Shown: positions 34,665 to 44,244, counted from the first letter of the stretch. The stretch: 64,000 nucleotides of DNA from Cereibacter sphaeroides (GCA_003243455.1 QFQS01000001.1:186001-250000); one strand, 5' to 3'. Program-made: numbers and translations. Notes: generated from the sequence alone by a model not told the origin.

Positions 34665-35290
34665 TCGGCGCGGCTCGCAATGGCGTTGATCGCGGCGACG
34701 GTGATCGCCGATCCGCCAAGCCGGCCCCCAACAATGCAGCAGGGGACCGGCTGTTCGGCCCAGAGCGCTTCTTTCGATTCTGCCGCGCCGACAAATCCCA
34801 CTGGACAGCCGATGATCGCGGCAGGGCGCGGGCAGGCGGGGTCCTGCAGCATGTTCAGCAAATGAAACAGCGCGGTCGGCGCATTGCCGATGGCGACCAG
34901 CGCGCCCTCCAGATGCGGCCGCCACAACTCCAGCGCGGCGGCAGAGCGGGTGTTGGACATCGCGCGGGCAAGGTCAGGCACGCCCGGATCGTTCAGGGTG
35001 CAGATCACCGCATTGTCCCTTGGCAGGCGCTTGCGCGTAACGCCCTCGCTGACCATCCGTGCATCGCACAGGACCGGCGCCCCGGCCTCCAGCGCCGAAC
35101 GCGCAGCGGCGACGAAACCGGGCGACATGCGCACATGCGCCTCCAGCCCGACCATTCCGGCGGCGTGGATCATGCGCACCACGACCTGCTCCTCGTCCGC
35201 AGCAAACCGCGCCAGATCGGCCTCGGCCCGGATGGTGGCGAAGGACTGACGGTAGATCGCCGCGCCGTCCGTCTCATACTGGTGCATCAT
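34661..35290 (-). CDS. cobH: Precorrin-8X methylmutase
   Basis: A 209-residue mutase that moves the methyl group from C11 to C12, giving hydrogenobyrinic acid. It shows IYRQSFATIRAEADLARFAA, VRMIHAAGMVGLEAHVRMSP (with the catalytic His), PVLCDARMVSEGVTRKRL and IIGCPVGFVGAAESKEALW. Two adjacent ATG codons open the gene; the first overlaps the cobG stop as ATGA. Confidence 0.95.
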   Translation of the reverse strand: MMHQYETDGAAIYRQSFATIRAEADLARFAADEEQVVVRMIHAAGMVGLEAHVRMSPGFVAAARSALEAGAPVLCDARMVSEGVTRKRLPRDNAVICTLNDPGVPDLARAMSNTRSAAALELWRPHLEGALVAIGNAPTALFHLLNMLQDPACPRPAAIIGCPVGFVGAAESKEALWAEQPVPCCIVGGRLGGSAITVAAINAIASRAE

Positions 35291-36411
35291 CGCGCGACCC
35301 CGAATAGTTCAAGAACCTGTGCCGGGGTCATTCCCCTGCGCTGTGGCGCATCCCATGCCGCGCCGTCGCTGACAAGATCGAACCGGCCATCCCGGCCAAC
35401 AAGCGTGACGGGCGCCGCCCGCGCCCGCGCGCAGCCCTTGGCGCAGCCAGAGACGTGGAGGCCCGCGACGTGACCCGCGAGCGCGCGGGCAAGCTTGCGC
35501 GTCTCGACCGTGGCCGAGCCGCAAAGCGGGGCGCCCGGACAGGCGTCGGTCGTCAGCAAGGGATTGCTGCGATCACCGATGAAGCCTTCGGTGCCAACAG
35601 CTTTGCCGCCCTCAAGTATCACGACACGGGACGGCGTGATCCGCAACGCCTCAGCACCGCTATCCGTGACAAGCCGTGCAAGACGATCCGCGTCGATCTG
35701 GCCAAAGGCCACACCCCAGGCGGAGCCAAGCAAGGTATCGCCCGGCACAGGCAGGCTCGCGGAGGGCGCCGGCGGCTCGCTACCCTCAACTTCCCGCAGC
35801 GCCGGGTGCCGCGCCATGCGCCCCGCCGTCCCTGATGTTTCCGCGAACCAGCGGGCGAGGCGGATTATCTCGTCCACAGCATCCCCGGCGGTCACTGGTC
35901 GCCCCTTTGCGCAGCCATCGGCCCGCAGGATCATCCCGCCTGTCACGCCACGCTCCAGCCGGATATCGGCGGAAGCAGCGCCCAGAACCGGTGCCTCGCC
36001 CGCATCTATCGCAAAGCCGAACTTGGCGGGCAGCACCGGCAGATCGGCCAGGCGCTCCAAAAGGGCCGTCGCAGTGCTTTCGGTGTCATCGCCCGCTTGC
36101 CACAGCGGCGCGACCAGCAAGTTCCGCCGAGTCTCCGCCTCCTGATCGGCGTCGATCAGCCCCAACTCCCAAAGTCTTGCGAGCAGATCCTCATGCGCCT
36201 CTCCGCGCACGCCCCGCAATTGCAGGTTGGCGCGGCTCGTAAGTTCCAGCATGCCGGAGCCACACTCCATCGCCGCATCGCACAGCGTCGCGACCTGAGC
36301 CGCAGTCAGACGGCCCAGCACAGGGCGAACGCGAACGATCAACCCGTCGCCTGATGCCATCGGACGCCAGGCACCAGGACACCATCCTTTGGCCGCGACG
36401 CGCGCGTTCAT
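35287..36411 (-). CDS. cobG: Precorrin-3B synthase (iron-sulfur, oxygen-dependent)
   Basis: A 374-residue enzyme of the sulfite/nitrite-reductase fold that makes precorrin-3B with oxygen, the hallmark of the aerobic route. The ferredoxin-like half-domain is seen as MLELTSRANLQLRGV, and the [4Fe-4S] ligands are the Cys pairs in DACPGAPLCGSA (C-x5-C) and SGCAKGCAR (C-x3-C). Its presence with CobN fixes the pathway type. ATGA overlap with the cobN stop. Confidence 0.93.
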   Translation of the reverse strand: MNARVAAKGWCPGAWRPMASGDGLIVRVRPVLGRLTAAQVATLCDAAMECGSGMLELTSRANLQLRGVRGEAHEDLLARLWELGLIDADQEAETRRNLLVAPLWQAGDDTESTATALLERLADLPVLPAKFGFAIDAGEAPVLGAASADIRLERGVTGGMILRADGCAKGRPVTAGDAVDEIIRLARWFAETSGTAGRMARHPALREVEGSEPPAPSASLPVPGDTLLGSAWGVAFGQIDADRLARLVTDSGAEALRITPSRVVILEGGKAVGTEGFIGDRSNPLLTTDACPGAPLCGSATVETRKLARALAGHVAGLHVSGCAKGCARARAAPVTLVGRDGRFDLVSDGAAWDAPQRRGMTPAQVLELFGVAR

Positions 36412-39400
36412 CGAGTCGCCTCCAGCCCGGCGAGGATCGAGTTCCGCCGGGTCTGCCAAAGGCCCGCCGCGTGCAGTGCGGCGAAACGCGCCTGCATCGC
36501 CGCCAGCGCACCGGGGTTCTCGCGCGCTAGGAAATCGCGGACCGCGTCATCGCCCAGCGTCGCATCGTGATAGAGGTCGATCAGATGCGGTTCGACCACC
36601 CCCGCCAGATGGGCGAATGCGCCAAGATGGTCCAGCGTTGCCGCAATCTCTGCGCCGCCGCGGAAACCATGGCGCATCATCCCGGCGATCCAGCTTGGAT
36701 GGGCGGCCCTTGCGCGCACGACGCGGGCGATCTCTTCCCGCAGGGGCCGCGCCTTGGGACGGACGGGATCGGTCGAGTCGAGGTGATAGAGCGCCGCCGA
36801 ACCGCCCGTCAGCGCCTTGGCGGCAGCAAAACCCGCCTCATGCGCGGCATAGTCGGCGGCCAGCAGCACATCGGTCTCTGGCAAGTCCTGCAGGTGAACG
36901 AAGGCCTCTGCCTGAGCCACACGCGCCGCAATCCCCTGATCATCCGCGACGGGCTCAACCCCGTCCAGCGCCCAGCCGCTTGCGTGAAGCCAGGCCTCGC
37001 CCGCATGGGTCCGCGCGGCATCGGTGTAGTCCTCAGCCGCGCCCCCCATCGCCAGGCCATAGTGGGCCGGCGCGGGACCATAGACACGCGCGCCCACATC
37101 GCGGCCCGCGTAAGGGTTCCAGTCGGAAGCCTCGTCGCGTCCAGAAAGGGCGCGGACGGCTTGCCCGAACAATGCGGAAAGCGTCGGGAATATGTCACGG
37201 AACAGACCAGACACGCGCAGCGTCACGTCAATGCGAGCGCGGTCCAGCATTGCGATGGGAAGGATTTCGACGCCGGACACCCGGTCGGAGCCTTCATCCC
37301 AGACCGGCTTCGCACCCAGAAGGTGCAGCGCCATGGCGAATTCCTCGCCCGCCGTGCGCATCGTGGCCGACCCCCACAGGTCAATGACCAGCCCGCGCGG
37401 ATAATCCCCATGGTCCTGCAAGTGGCGGCGAACCAACTCCTCGGCCAGCTTAACGCCCTGCGCGTAGGCCGCGCGAGAGGGGACCGAGCGCGGGTCGGTT
37501 GTGTAAAGGTTCCGCCCCGTCGGCAGCACATCAGCGCGCCCGCGATAGGGCGAGCCCGAAGGGCCCGGCGCAATCCGCCGCCCCGCGAGCGCATCGAGCA
37601 ACGCCTGGCGTTCGGCCTCTGCCGAAACCTCTGCGCCGGGCATCGAATGAAGCGAGGTGCGGCCAAAGATATGCAGCCCGTCGCCGAACTGGCTTTCCTT
37701 CACGTCGCAGACGAAACGGTCGATCCGGGTGATGGCTTCCGCCACCGATGCAGCCCCATCAAGGCCTAGATCCGCCTCGACGCCCGCAGCCGCAGCCTCC
37801 GCCCGAATATCCTGCTGCAACCGATCCCGACGCTTCGGGTCCAGCCCGTCGGCGTTCGAGAACTCGTCCAGCAGCGCCTCCAGCCGCGCCAACCGCTCGG
37901 TCGTGCCGGTGGCGCGCAGCGCGGGTGGCACATGGCCGATGGTGACAGCACCGATGCGCCGCTTGGCCTGCGCCGCCTCGCCGGGGTCGTTGACGATGAA
38001 GGGATAGATCACCGGCAGATCGCCGGTAAGCGCCTCGGGCCAGCAGGCGTCGGACAGGGCGACAGACTTGCCCGGCAGCCACTCCAGCGTGCCATGCGCG
38101 CCGATATGGACCAGCGCGTGAATGCCCACCGAGCGGCGCAGCCACAGGTAGAAGGCGACATAGGCATGGCGCGGCGTGCGCGATAGGTCGTGATATTCGG
38201 CATCGCGGCCCGCAACCTCTCCGCGTTCGGGTTGCAATGCCACCAGAACGTTGCTTCGCCGAGTCGCCTTGAACCGGAAATGGTGATCGATAACAGCGGG
38301 GTCTGCTTCGGGCGCACCCCAGGCCGAGGTCAGGCTATCGCGAATTTCCGGCGCAAGCGAGCAGAGTGCCGCCTGATATTCGGCGACAGGCCAGGACAAC
38401 TCCTCTTCCGCCAGCGCCTTTGCCAGTGGCTCACCGGGCGCCGTCCGATGCCCCGCTTCACCCATGTCCGCCAGCATCGTCTCTGCCGAGGCCAGCGCAT
38501 CAAGCCCGACCGCATGGGCCATCTGATGCGTCTTGCCGGGATAGGTGGACAGCACAAGCGCCACCTGCTTTTCCGCCGCGTCCAGCACCGCCAGCCGCAC
38601 CCAACCGGCCACACGGTCGGCGATAGCGGCAATACGCGCCGGGTCCGGCTGATGTGCCAGCCGGGCGAATTGCAGGTCAGGGTCACGAGGGGCTGCCTGC
38701 TTGAACGAGGCGATGCCAGCAAAGATGCGCCCGTCAACTTCGGGCAGGACGACATGCATGGCAAGGTCGGACGGCGAAAGACCACGGGGAGAGGCAGCCC
38801 ATGCTTGTTGTGACGCAGTGCCGAGCGCAATCTGGAACACCGGCACCTCTGCCGCGTCGAGCGGCGTGTTCCCCGCCTCACCGCGCGCTGAAAACGAGGT
38901 GGAGTTGACGATGGCGGCGGGCACAAGCCGCGTGACCCAGTCGGATATCCAGGGCGCAGCGTTCGGAGCCTTGAGCGATGGGGCGAACAGGCCCAGCACA
39001 TCGAAACCGCGTGCCCGGAATGCCGAAAACAGCGCCTCCACAGGGGCCATGTCATGCGCGGTCAGCCAGGCGCGGTAAAAGGTGATCAGGATCAGCGGGC
39101 GCGTGGCCACAAAACCCGCCGGGTCGCAGACGCCAGCCTCGGGCGTCCATGCGCCGACCTCGGGCAGCGTCTTGGCCCCGGCAACTGGCCCCGCATAAAG
39201 CCCGGTCGCGAGCGCCATCTGCGCCAGCGCCGCCTGCGCCGCGACAGCCCCACCTGCATCGCAAAGAGAAGTCAGACGCTGCAGCGTCGAAACCGGAAGC
39301 GTGGATACGGCGTCCAGCCGCGGGTCGGGCCGCCCATCCGCAGGCAACACCGCTAGCGCGATGCCATTGGCGCGGGCCAGCGCCTCGACCTGTTGCAATC

Positions 39401-39686
39401 CGTAAGACCAGTAGGGCACGCCGCCGATCAGACGGATCAGGATGCCCTTGGCCCCTGACAACGTTCGCTCGACATAGGTATCGACCGACAGCGGATGTTG
39501 CAGCGCCGCGAGGTTCGCCAGTCGCAGGGACGGCAGCCCTCCTGCCGCCCGATGCCAGCCCGCCGAGAAAGCGCCAAGGTCGCTGTCCGAGAACGACAGG
39601 ACAACCAGATCGGCCGGGTCTTGACCCAGATCGACCGGCGTTGCCGTTTCCTCCAACCCGTGGCTTTCGCGGAAGACGACGTGCAT
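36408..39686 (-). CDS. cobN: Cobaltochelatase large subunit CobN
   Basis: A 1092-residue catalytic subunit of the ATP-dependent cobalt chelatase. It has ALVHIGAHGTLEWLPGKSVA, the strongly conserved CobN/BchH segment, with DLPVIYPFIVNDPGEAAQAK and HIFGRT after it, and the large C-terminal region with EFAMALHLLGAKPVWDEGS. It needs the CobS and CobT AAA+ subunits, which are not in this window. Its ATG is one base after the cobW stop. Confidence 0.95.
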   Translation of the reverse strand: MHVVFRESHGLEETATPVDLGQDPADLVVLSFSDSDLGAFSAGWHRAAGGLPSLRLANLAALQHPLSVDTYVERTLSGAKGILIRLIGGVPYWSYGLQQVEALARANGIALAVLPADGRPDPRLDAVSTLPVSTLQRLTSLCDAGGAVAAQAALAQMALATGLYAGPVAGAKTLPEVGAWTPEAGVCDPAGFVATRPLILITFYRAWLTAHDMAPVEALFSAFRARGFDVLGLFAPSLKAPNAAPWISDWVTRLVPAAIVNSTSFSARGEAGNTPLDAAEVPVFQIALGTASQQAWAASPRGLSPSDLAMHVVLPEVDGRIFAGIASFKQAAPRDPDLQFARLAHQPDPARIAAIADRVAGWVRLAVLDAAEKQVALVLSTYPGKTHQMAHAVGLDALASAETMLADMGEAGHRTAPGEPLAKALAEEELSWPVAEYQAALCSLAPEIRDSLTSAWGAPEADPAVIDHHFRFKATRRSNVLVALQPERGEVAGRDAEYHDLSRTPRHAYVAFYLWLRRSVGIHALVHIGAHGTLEWLPGKSVALSDACWPEALTGDLPVIYPFIVNDPGEAAQAKRRIGAVTIGHVPPALRATGTTERLARLEALLDEFSNADGLDPKRRDRLQQDIRAEAAAAGVEADLGLDGAASVAEAITRIDRFVCDVKESQFGDGLHIFGRTSLHSMPGAEVSAEAERQALLDALAGRRIAPGPSGSPYRGRADVLPTGRNLYTTDPRSVPSRAAYAQGVKLAEELVRRHLQDHGDYPRGLVIDLWGSATMRTAGEEFAMALHLLGAKPVWDEGSDRVSGVEILPIAMLDRARIDVTLRVSGLFRDIFPTLSALFGQAVRALSGRDEASDWNPYAGRDVGARVYGPAPAHYGLAMGGAAEDYTDAARTHAGEAWLHASGWALDGVEPVADDQGIAARVAQAEAFVHLQDLPETDVLLAADYAAHEAGFAAAKALTGGSAALYHLDSTDPVRPKARPLREEIARVVRARAAHPSWIAGMMRHGFRGGAEIAATLDHLGAFAHLAGVVEPHLIDLYHDATLGDDAVRDFLARENPGALAAMQARFAALHAAGLWQTRRNSILAGLEATR

Positions 39687-39687
39687 G

Positions 39688-40725
39688 TTACCCCGCCAGT
39701 GCCGTCCTGATGGCCTCGGCCTGAATATCCGCCTTTTCGGCAATCACCACCAGACGCCCGCGCCGCGCCTCGGCTGCGGTCCAGGGGCGGTCATACTGCA
39801 CCCGCACCCGGCCACCGACCGCCTGCACCAGCAGACGCATCGGCTTGCCGCTGACCGCAGCATAGCCCTTCACGCGCAGGATTTTCCGCGCCTCGGCAAG
39901 TGCTTCGATCCGGGCGGCCAGCGCCTGCGGGTCGGCCTGTTCGGGGATGTCGACGACGATCGAGTCAAAATCCTCGTGGTCATGCTCTTCCTCGGCATCG
40001 TGATGCGATGGGCGGGCGGCAAGGTCATCTTCCGCCGCAGCGCCAAGGCCAAGGATGACGCGAGGGTCCACGACGCCTTCCAGCACCTCGATGACCGGCA
40101 GCGGTTTAGGCGCCTCGGCGGCGATCACCGCACGCGCTTCGGCCACGCCGACCGAACCTGCAAGGTCGGTCTTGGTCAGCAGCACGAGGTCGGCGCAGGC
40201 GATCTGGTCCTCGAACACCTCGCTCAGCGGCGTCTCATGGTCGATCGCATCATCCGCCGCGCGCTGCGCATCGACGCGCGCCACGTCCGGCGCGAAGCGG
40301 CCCGAGGCTACGGCCTCGGCATCCGCCACCGCGATCACGCCGTCCACGGTGATGCGCGACCGGATCGCGGGCCAGTCGAAGGCCTTGAGCAGCGGCTTCG
40401 GCAGCGCAAGGCCCGAGGTTTCGATCAGGATATGATCGGGACGCGGCTCCAGCGCCATCAGCGCCTCGATGGTCGGAATGAAGTCATCGGCCACGGTGCA
40501 GCAGATGCAGCCGTTGGCCAGTTCGACGATGTTTTCCTCGGGGCAATCGGGCAGGGCGCAGGACCGCAGGATCTCGCCATCCACGCCCACGTCACCAAAC
40601 TCGTTCACGACCACGGCCAGACGGCGGCCTTGCGGGTTCTGCAGCAGGTGGCGCACCAGCGTGGTCTTGCCCGCCCCCAGAAAGCCGGTGATCACCGTCA
40701 CAGGCACCTTTACGAGTTCCGTCAT
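39688..40725 (-). CDS. cobW: CobW-family metallochaperone GTPase
   Basis: A 345-residue G3E GTPase. VITGFLGAGKTTLVRHLLQN is the P-loop, CIC C-type metal motif is in ELANGCICCTVADDFIPT, and LVLLTKTDLAG is the guanine-specificity motif. A His/Asp-rich loop (PSHHDAEEEHDHEDFD) lies before the C-terminal CobW_C domain. CobW is thought to deliver cobalt for CobN; its place right before cobN fits this. Confidence 0.94.
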   Translation of the reverse strand: MTELVKVPVTVITGFLGAGKTTLVRHLLQNPQGRRLAVVVNEFGDVGVDGEILRSCALPDCPEENIVELANGCICCTVADDFIPTIEALMALEPRPDHILIETSGLALPKPLLKAFDWPAIRSRITVDGVIAVADAEAVASGRFAPDVARVDAQRAADDAIDHETPLSEVFEDQIACADLVLLTKTDLAGSVGVAEARAVIAAEAPKPLPVIEVLEGVVDPRVILGLGAAAEDDLAARPSHHDAEEEHDHEDFDSIVVDIPEQADPQALAARIEALAEARKILRVKGYAAVSGKPMRLLVQAVGGRVRVQYDRPWTAAEARRGRLVVIAEKADIQAEAIRTALAG

Positions 40726-40726
40726 C

Positions 40727-41110
40727 TTAACCCCCCAGCGGCGGCAGCCGCGCGATACAGTTCTTCCTGAAATGCTCTGGCCGTTCCCGCCAGGGTACCA
40801 GACCATCCGATGTCGCGGCATAGCGCACGGCCCCGTCAAGCACCACCTCGGCCATTCCGGCATCGAGGTTGCCGTAGACATAGCTCCACCGCCCCGGCCC
40901 CCGCAGAGCCACAGTGCAACCCCGCGTGCAGTTCGACAGGCACTCGACCGGCATTATGCGTATGTTTTCCGGCAAGTCGGCCGCACGCAGGGCGGTCAGC
41001 AGCCTTTCGCCATCTCGCGCAAAGGGATCGGCCGGCGCGTCCGCCACGGCGCTGCGACAGGTCACGCAGACCATCAGCTGAACATCCGCCGTCGTGCGGG
41101 TGCCGTCCAT
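40727..41110 (-). CDS. DUF1636 family metal-binding-type protein (copy 2)
   Basis: A 127-residue protein of the same family as the one at 27752. Cys are at MVCVTCRSA and in VECLSNCTRGCTVALRGPGR, followed by YVYGNLD. It is one Cys richer in the middle cluster. It is the first gene after the second cobalamin riboswitch, directly upstream of cobW-cobN, so a role linked to cobalt delivery is plausible but not shown. ATG at 41110 is chosen because the stretch upstream lies within the riboswitch leader. Confidence 0.82.
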   Translation of the reverse strand: MDGTRTTADVQLMVCVTCRSAVADAPADPFARDGERLLTALRAADLPENIRIMPVECLSNCTRGCTVALRGPGRWSYVYGNLDAGMAEVVLDGAVRYAATSDGLVPWRERPEHFRKNCIARLPPLGG

Positions 41111-41212
41111 CAACAGTATCCTTCGCCGACACATCTGGCGGGTTCCGGGCGGCGAAAGAGGCAACTGACCCCATCCGTCACCGGCGCACCCCGTCCGGTT
41201 CAATCACGTCTC

Positions 41213-41392
41213 TCGGCTGGCAGGTCTCCCGGCTTGCGGATCTCGGGGTTGCCCCCATCGGTGCCCCGCCTTCCCGGTCCCATCATTAAGACGGGGTGCC
41301 AGTGGCCTCGGGGCGACCTTTCCGGTCACGGTCGCGGGGGCGGCTGCGCTTCGGGCACTCCCTAGCGCATTCCCTTTTCACCTGTCATAGAC
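41213..41392 (-). ncRNA. Cobalamin riboswitch upstream of DUF1636-cobW-cobN operon
   Basis: On the minus strand the core elements appear in order: GGGAATGCGCTAGGGAGTGC, GCAGCCGCCCCCGCGACCG, GAGGCCACTGGC, GGGAAGGCGGGGC and the closing GCCGGGAGACCTGCCAGCC. It lies about 100 bases upstream of the DUF1636 start and would control the long minus-strand series down to cobJ, and possibly further. Ends are approximate. Confidence 0.92.
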
Positions 41393-41405
41393 AGGAACCA
41401 GCCCC
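41391..41405. promoter_or_regulatory. Inverted repeat in the divergent cobO/cobW promoter region
   Basis: CCTGTC-ATA-GACAGG, perfect six-base arms, lies at the 5' edge of the riboswitch and 42 bases before cobO. It could be an operator for the divergent promoters or part of the leader fold. Only one copy was seen. Confidence 0.3.
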
Positions 41406-41446
41406 GAACCCCTGCGCCAATGGGCAGCCCCTGTCAAGAGAGCCGC

Positions 41447-42055
41447 ATGTCCGAAGAAGAAGCCCGCCACCGCGAAAAGAAGGCCCAGATCAAGGCCGCG
41501 CGCGACCGGATGATGGAAAACAAGACCGGCGAAAAGGGCCTGATCATCGTCCACACCGGGCCGGGCAAGGGCAAATCCTCGTCCGGTTTCGGCATGATCA
41601 TGCGCTGCATCGGCCATGGCATGCCCTGCGCGGTGGTCCAGTTCATCAAGGGCGCCTGGTCGACGGGGGAGCGCGTGCTGCTTGAAACCCGGTTCAAGGA
41701 CGACTGCCAGTTCTATGCGGCGGGCGAGGGCTTCACCTGGGAAACGCAGGATCTTGCCCGCGACCGCGCAGCGGCGGCCGATGGGTGGGAGGCGGCAAAG
41801 CAGTTCATCCGCGACCCCGCCATCCGCTTCGTGCTGCTGGATGAAATCAACATCGCGCTCCGCTACGACTACCTCGGCATAGCCGAGGTCGTGGCCTTCC
41901 TGCGCGACGAGAAACCACCGATGACCCATGTCTGCCTGACGGGCCGCAATGCCAAGCCGGAACTGATCGAGATCGCCGATCTGGTCACGGAAATGACCGT
42001 GGTAAAGCATCCGTTCCGCGCAGGGATAAAGGCGCAGGCCGGGGTGGAGTTCTGA
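41447..42055 (+). CDS. cobO: Cob(I)yrinic acid a,c-diamide adenosyltransferase
   Basis: A 202-residue CobA/CobO-type adenosyltransferase that transfers the 5'-deoxyadenosyl group to cobalt(I). The P-loop is IVHTGPGKGKSSSGFGMIMR; FIKGAWSTGERVL, GEGFTWETQDLARDRAAA and FVLLDEINIALRYDYL are family marks. It is divergent from the riboswitch operon. Stop and the cobQ start share a base (TGATG). Confidence 0.94.
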   Translation: MSEEEARHREKKAQIKAARDRMMENKTGEKGLIIVHTGPGKGKSSSGFGMIMRCIGHGMPCAVVQFIKGAWSTGERVLLETRFKDDCQFYAAGEGFTWETQDLARDRAAAADGWEAAKQFIRDPAIRFVLLDEINIALRYDYLGIAEVVAFLRDEKPPMTHVCLTGRNAKPELIEIADLVTEMTVVKHPFRAGIKAQAGVEF

Positions 42056-43524
42056 TGAGTTCCGGGGGCGGCTCTGCCCTGATGATACAGGGCGCAGGCT
42101 CCAACGTCGGCAAGTCGCTGCTTGTCGCGGGCATTTGCCGGGCCCTGACCCTGCGCGGCTATTCCGTGCGGCCTTTCAAGCCGCAGAACATGTCCAATAA
42201 CGCCGCCGTCACCGTGGACGGTGGCGAGATAGGCCGCGCCCAAGCCTTGCAGGCGCTGGCCTGCCGGGTCGAGCCGCATACGGATATGAACCCGGTCCTG
42301 CTGAAACCGGAATCCGAGACCGGATCGCAGATCATCGTGCAGGGCAAACGCTGGGGCAGCGCGCGGGCGCGGGACTATGCCGCGATCAAGGCGCAGCTGA
42401 TGGCGCCGGTGCTGGACAGCTTCGCCCGGCTCCGCTCGCAGGCCGACATCATGATCGTCGAAGGCGCAGGCAGCCCCGCCGAAGTCAACCTGCGCGCCAA
42501 TGACATCGCCAACATGGGCTTCGCCCGCGCCAGCGGAACACCGGTGGTCCTGGCGGGCGATATTGATCGGGGTGGCGTGATCGCGCAGATGGTAGGAACT
42601 GCGGTGGTGCTCGATCCCGCAGATGCCGCGATGATAAAAGGCTTCATAGTCAACAAGTTTCGCGGCGATGTTCGCCTGTTTGACGATGGCCGTAAGATCA
42701 TCTCGGATCGCACCGGCTGGCGCGACCTCGGCCTCGTGCCGTGGTTCCCCGCCGCCCATCGACTGCCCGCCGAGGATGCGCTGGACATCGCCGACACGCG
42801 GGGCCGCGCCGGCTTGAAGATCGTCTGCCTGCAACTGTCGCGCATTGCGAACTTCGATGACCTTGATCCCCTTGCCGCCGAACCCGGCGTCTCGCTGACC
42901 ATGCTGCGGGCGGGTGAGGTTCTGACCGGCGACGCTGATCTGGTGATCATCCCCGGTTCCAAGTCCACGCGCGGCGATCTTGCCTTCCTCCGAGAGCAAG
43001 GCTGGGACGTCGACATTCTGGCCCATGTCCGCCGCGGCGGGCGCATCCTAGGCCTGTGCGGCGGCTATCAGATGCTGGGCCGCCTGATCCGCGATCCCGA
43101 AGGGCTGGAGGGGACGCCGGGCGAAACGCCGGGACTAGACCTGCTGGACCTTGAAACCACAATGTCGCCGGAAAAGCGCCTGTCGCGGGTTTCCGGCACG
43201 CACCTGCAAAGTGGCCTGCCGTTCTCGGGATACGAAATCCACCTTGGCCGCACCGAAGGCCCCGCGCTCGCCCGCGCCTTCGCGACCGTGGATGGTGCGC
43301 CAGAAGGGGCGGTTTCAGGTGACGGCCGGGTGATCGGAACCTATCTGCACGGGATATTCACCGAGGACGCCTTCCGCTCAGCCTTCCTGTCCGACCTTGG
43401 CCTGCCGCAGTCGGAACTGCGCTATGGCGAGGGTGTCGAGGCGACGCTCAATGATCTGGCGGCGCATGTCGAGGCGTCGCTCGACATGGAGGCGTTGATC
43501 ACCCTGGCTCGGAGCGGCGCTTAA
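42055..43524 (+). CDS. cobQ: Cobyric acid synthase
   Basis: A 489-residue glutamine-dependent enzyme that amidates four side chains of adenosylcobyrinate a,c-diamide. The N-terminus has MIQGAGSNVGKSLLVAGICR and RPFKPQNMSNNAAVTVDGGE; the C-terminal amidotransferase has the catalytic Cys in ILGLCGGYQMLGRLI and a late His in GTYLHGIFTEDAFR. Co-transcribed with cobO. Its stop overlaps the convergent membrane-protein stop in TTAA. Confidence 0.94.
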   Translation: MSSGGGSALMIQGAGSNVGKSLLVAGICRALTLRGYSVRPFKPQNMSNNAAVTVDGGEIGRAQALQALACRVEPHTDMNPVLLKPESETGSQIIVQGKRWGSARARDYAAIKAQLMAPVLDSFARLRSQADIMIVEGAGSPAEVNLRANDIANMGFARASGTPVVLAGDIDRGGVIAQMVGTAVVLDPADAAMIKGFIVNKFRGDVRLFDDGRKIISDRTGWRDLGLVPWFPAAHRLPAEDALDIADTRGRAGLKIVCLQLSRIANFDDLDPLAAEPGVSLTMLRAGEVLTGDADLVIIPGSKSTRGDLAFLREQGWDVDILAHVRRGGRILGLCGGYQMLGRLIRDPEGLEGTPGETPGLDLLDLETTMSPEKRLSRVSGTHLQSGLPFSGYEIHLGRTEGPALARAFATVDGAPEGAVSGDGRVIGTYLHGIFTEDAFRSAFLSDLGLPQSELRYGEGVEATLNDLAAHVEASLDMEALITLARSGA

Positions 43525-43877
43525 CGAGCCGTTGTGACGGGCCGGCGCGGCGGGGCGCGGAAGGGCGATATCGCCGGACGCACACGCGCTGCTTCTGCCT
43601 TTGGCACTGGCGCTTCGACGGGTTGGAGAGTCGGGGCGGCCGATTTTTCCGCGTCTTTGCCTTCGGGTCGATCGCGCAACAAACCGGCAAGCGAGCCCGT
43701 GATCGCACCGGCGACCGAAACAGCGATCGAGTAGGTGAACCACTGCTCCAGCGCGCCATCAATGGGGGCGCCATTGGCCCAGCCAACGAGGAACCCCACC
43801 GGCAAACCTGCAAGACCGATCTTGAACACCATCAGGCCAACCGTCTCAGCCTGTTCTGCCAAACTTGTTTCCTGCAT
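43521..43877 (-). CDS. Small membrane protein of unknown function
   Basis: A 118-residue protein I do not recognise. It has two hydrophobic segments (GLMVFKIGLAGLPVGFLVGW and YSIAVSVAGAITGSLAGLLR), then a Pro/Ala-rich charged C-terminal tail. ATG at 43877 follows purine-rich GAAAGGGCGAGGGG; the frame continues upstream, so a longer start is possible. It converges on cobQ with a four-base overlap. No function is given. Confidence 0.6.
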   Translation of the reverse strand: MQETSLAEQAETVGLMVFKIGLAGLPVGFLVGWANGAPIDGALEQWFTYSIAVSVAGAITGSLAGLLRDRPEGKDAEKSAAPTLQPVEAPVPKAEAARVRPAISPFRAPPRRPVTTAR

Positions 43878-44081
43878 CCCCTCGCCCTTTCCCGGTGCAA
43901 CGGCCGCCATCGGCCTGGAAACGAGAATCCCCCGCAAGCCAGACAATTTTGAGGCGAGTTCCGTGCCGCCCCATGACGTTTTGCAGGCGATTGGGGCGAC
44001 GCAGGCGGGCGGGCAATATTAGCCAGAAACCTACCCACCCCCTTGCCAGCATCGCCGCAATCAGGCTATTGCGACCCGCGC

Positions 44082-44157
<76 letters not shown>

Positions 44158-44244
44158 TATCTCCCAATACGCGCGCAACGCTTGCCCGAACGGGCCTGCC
44201 CATTGATATGATGCCGCCAAGAACTTAGGGGGCAGGGCGGGGAC

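Noticed and set aside
41213..41446. Cobalamin riboswitch reading toward cobO
   Set aside because: All core elements are in order only on the minus strand, so it serves the DUF1636-cobW-cobN side.
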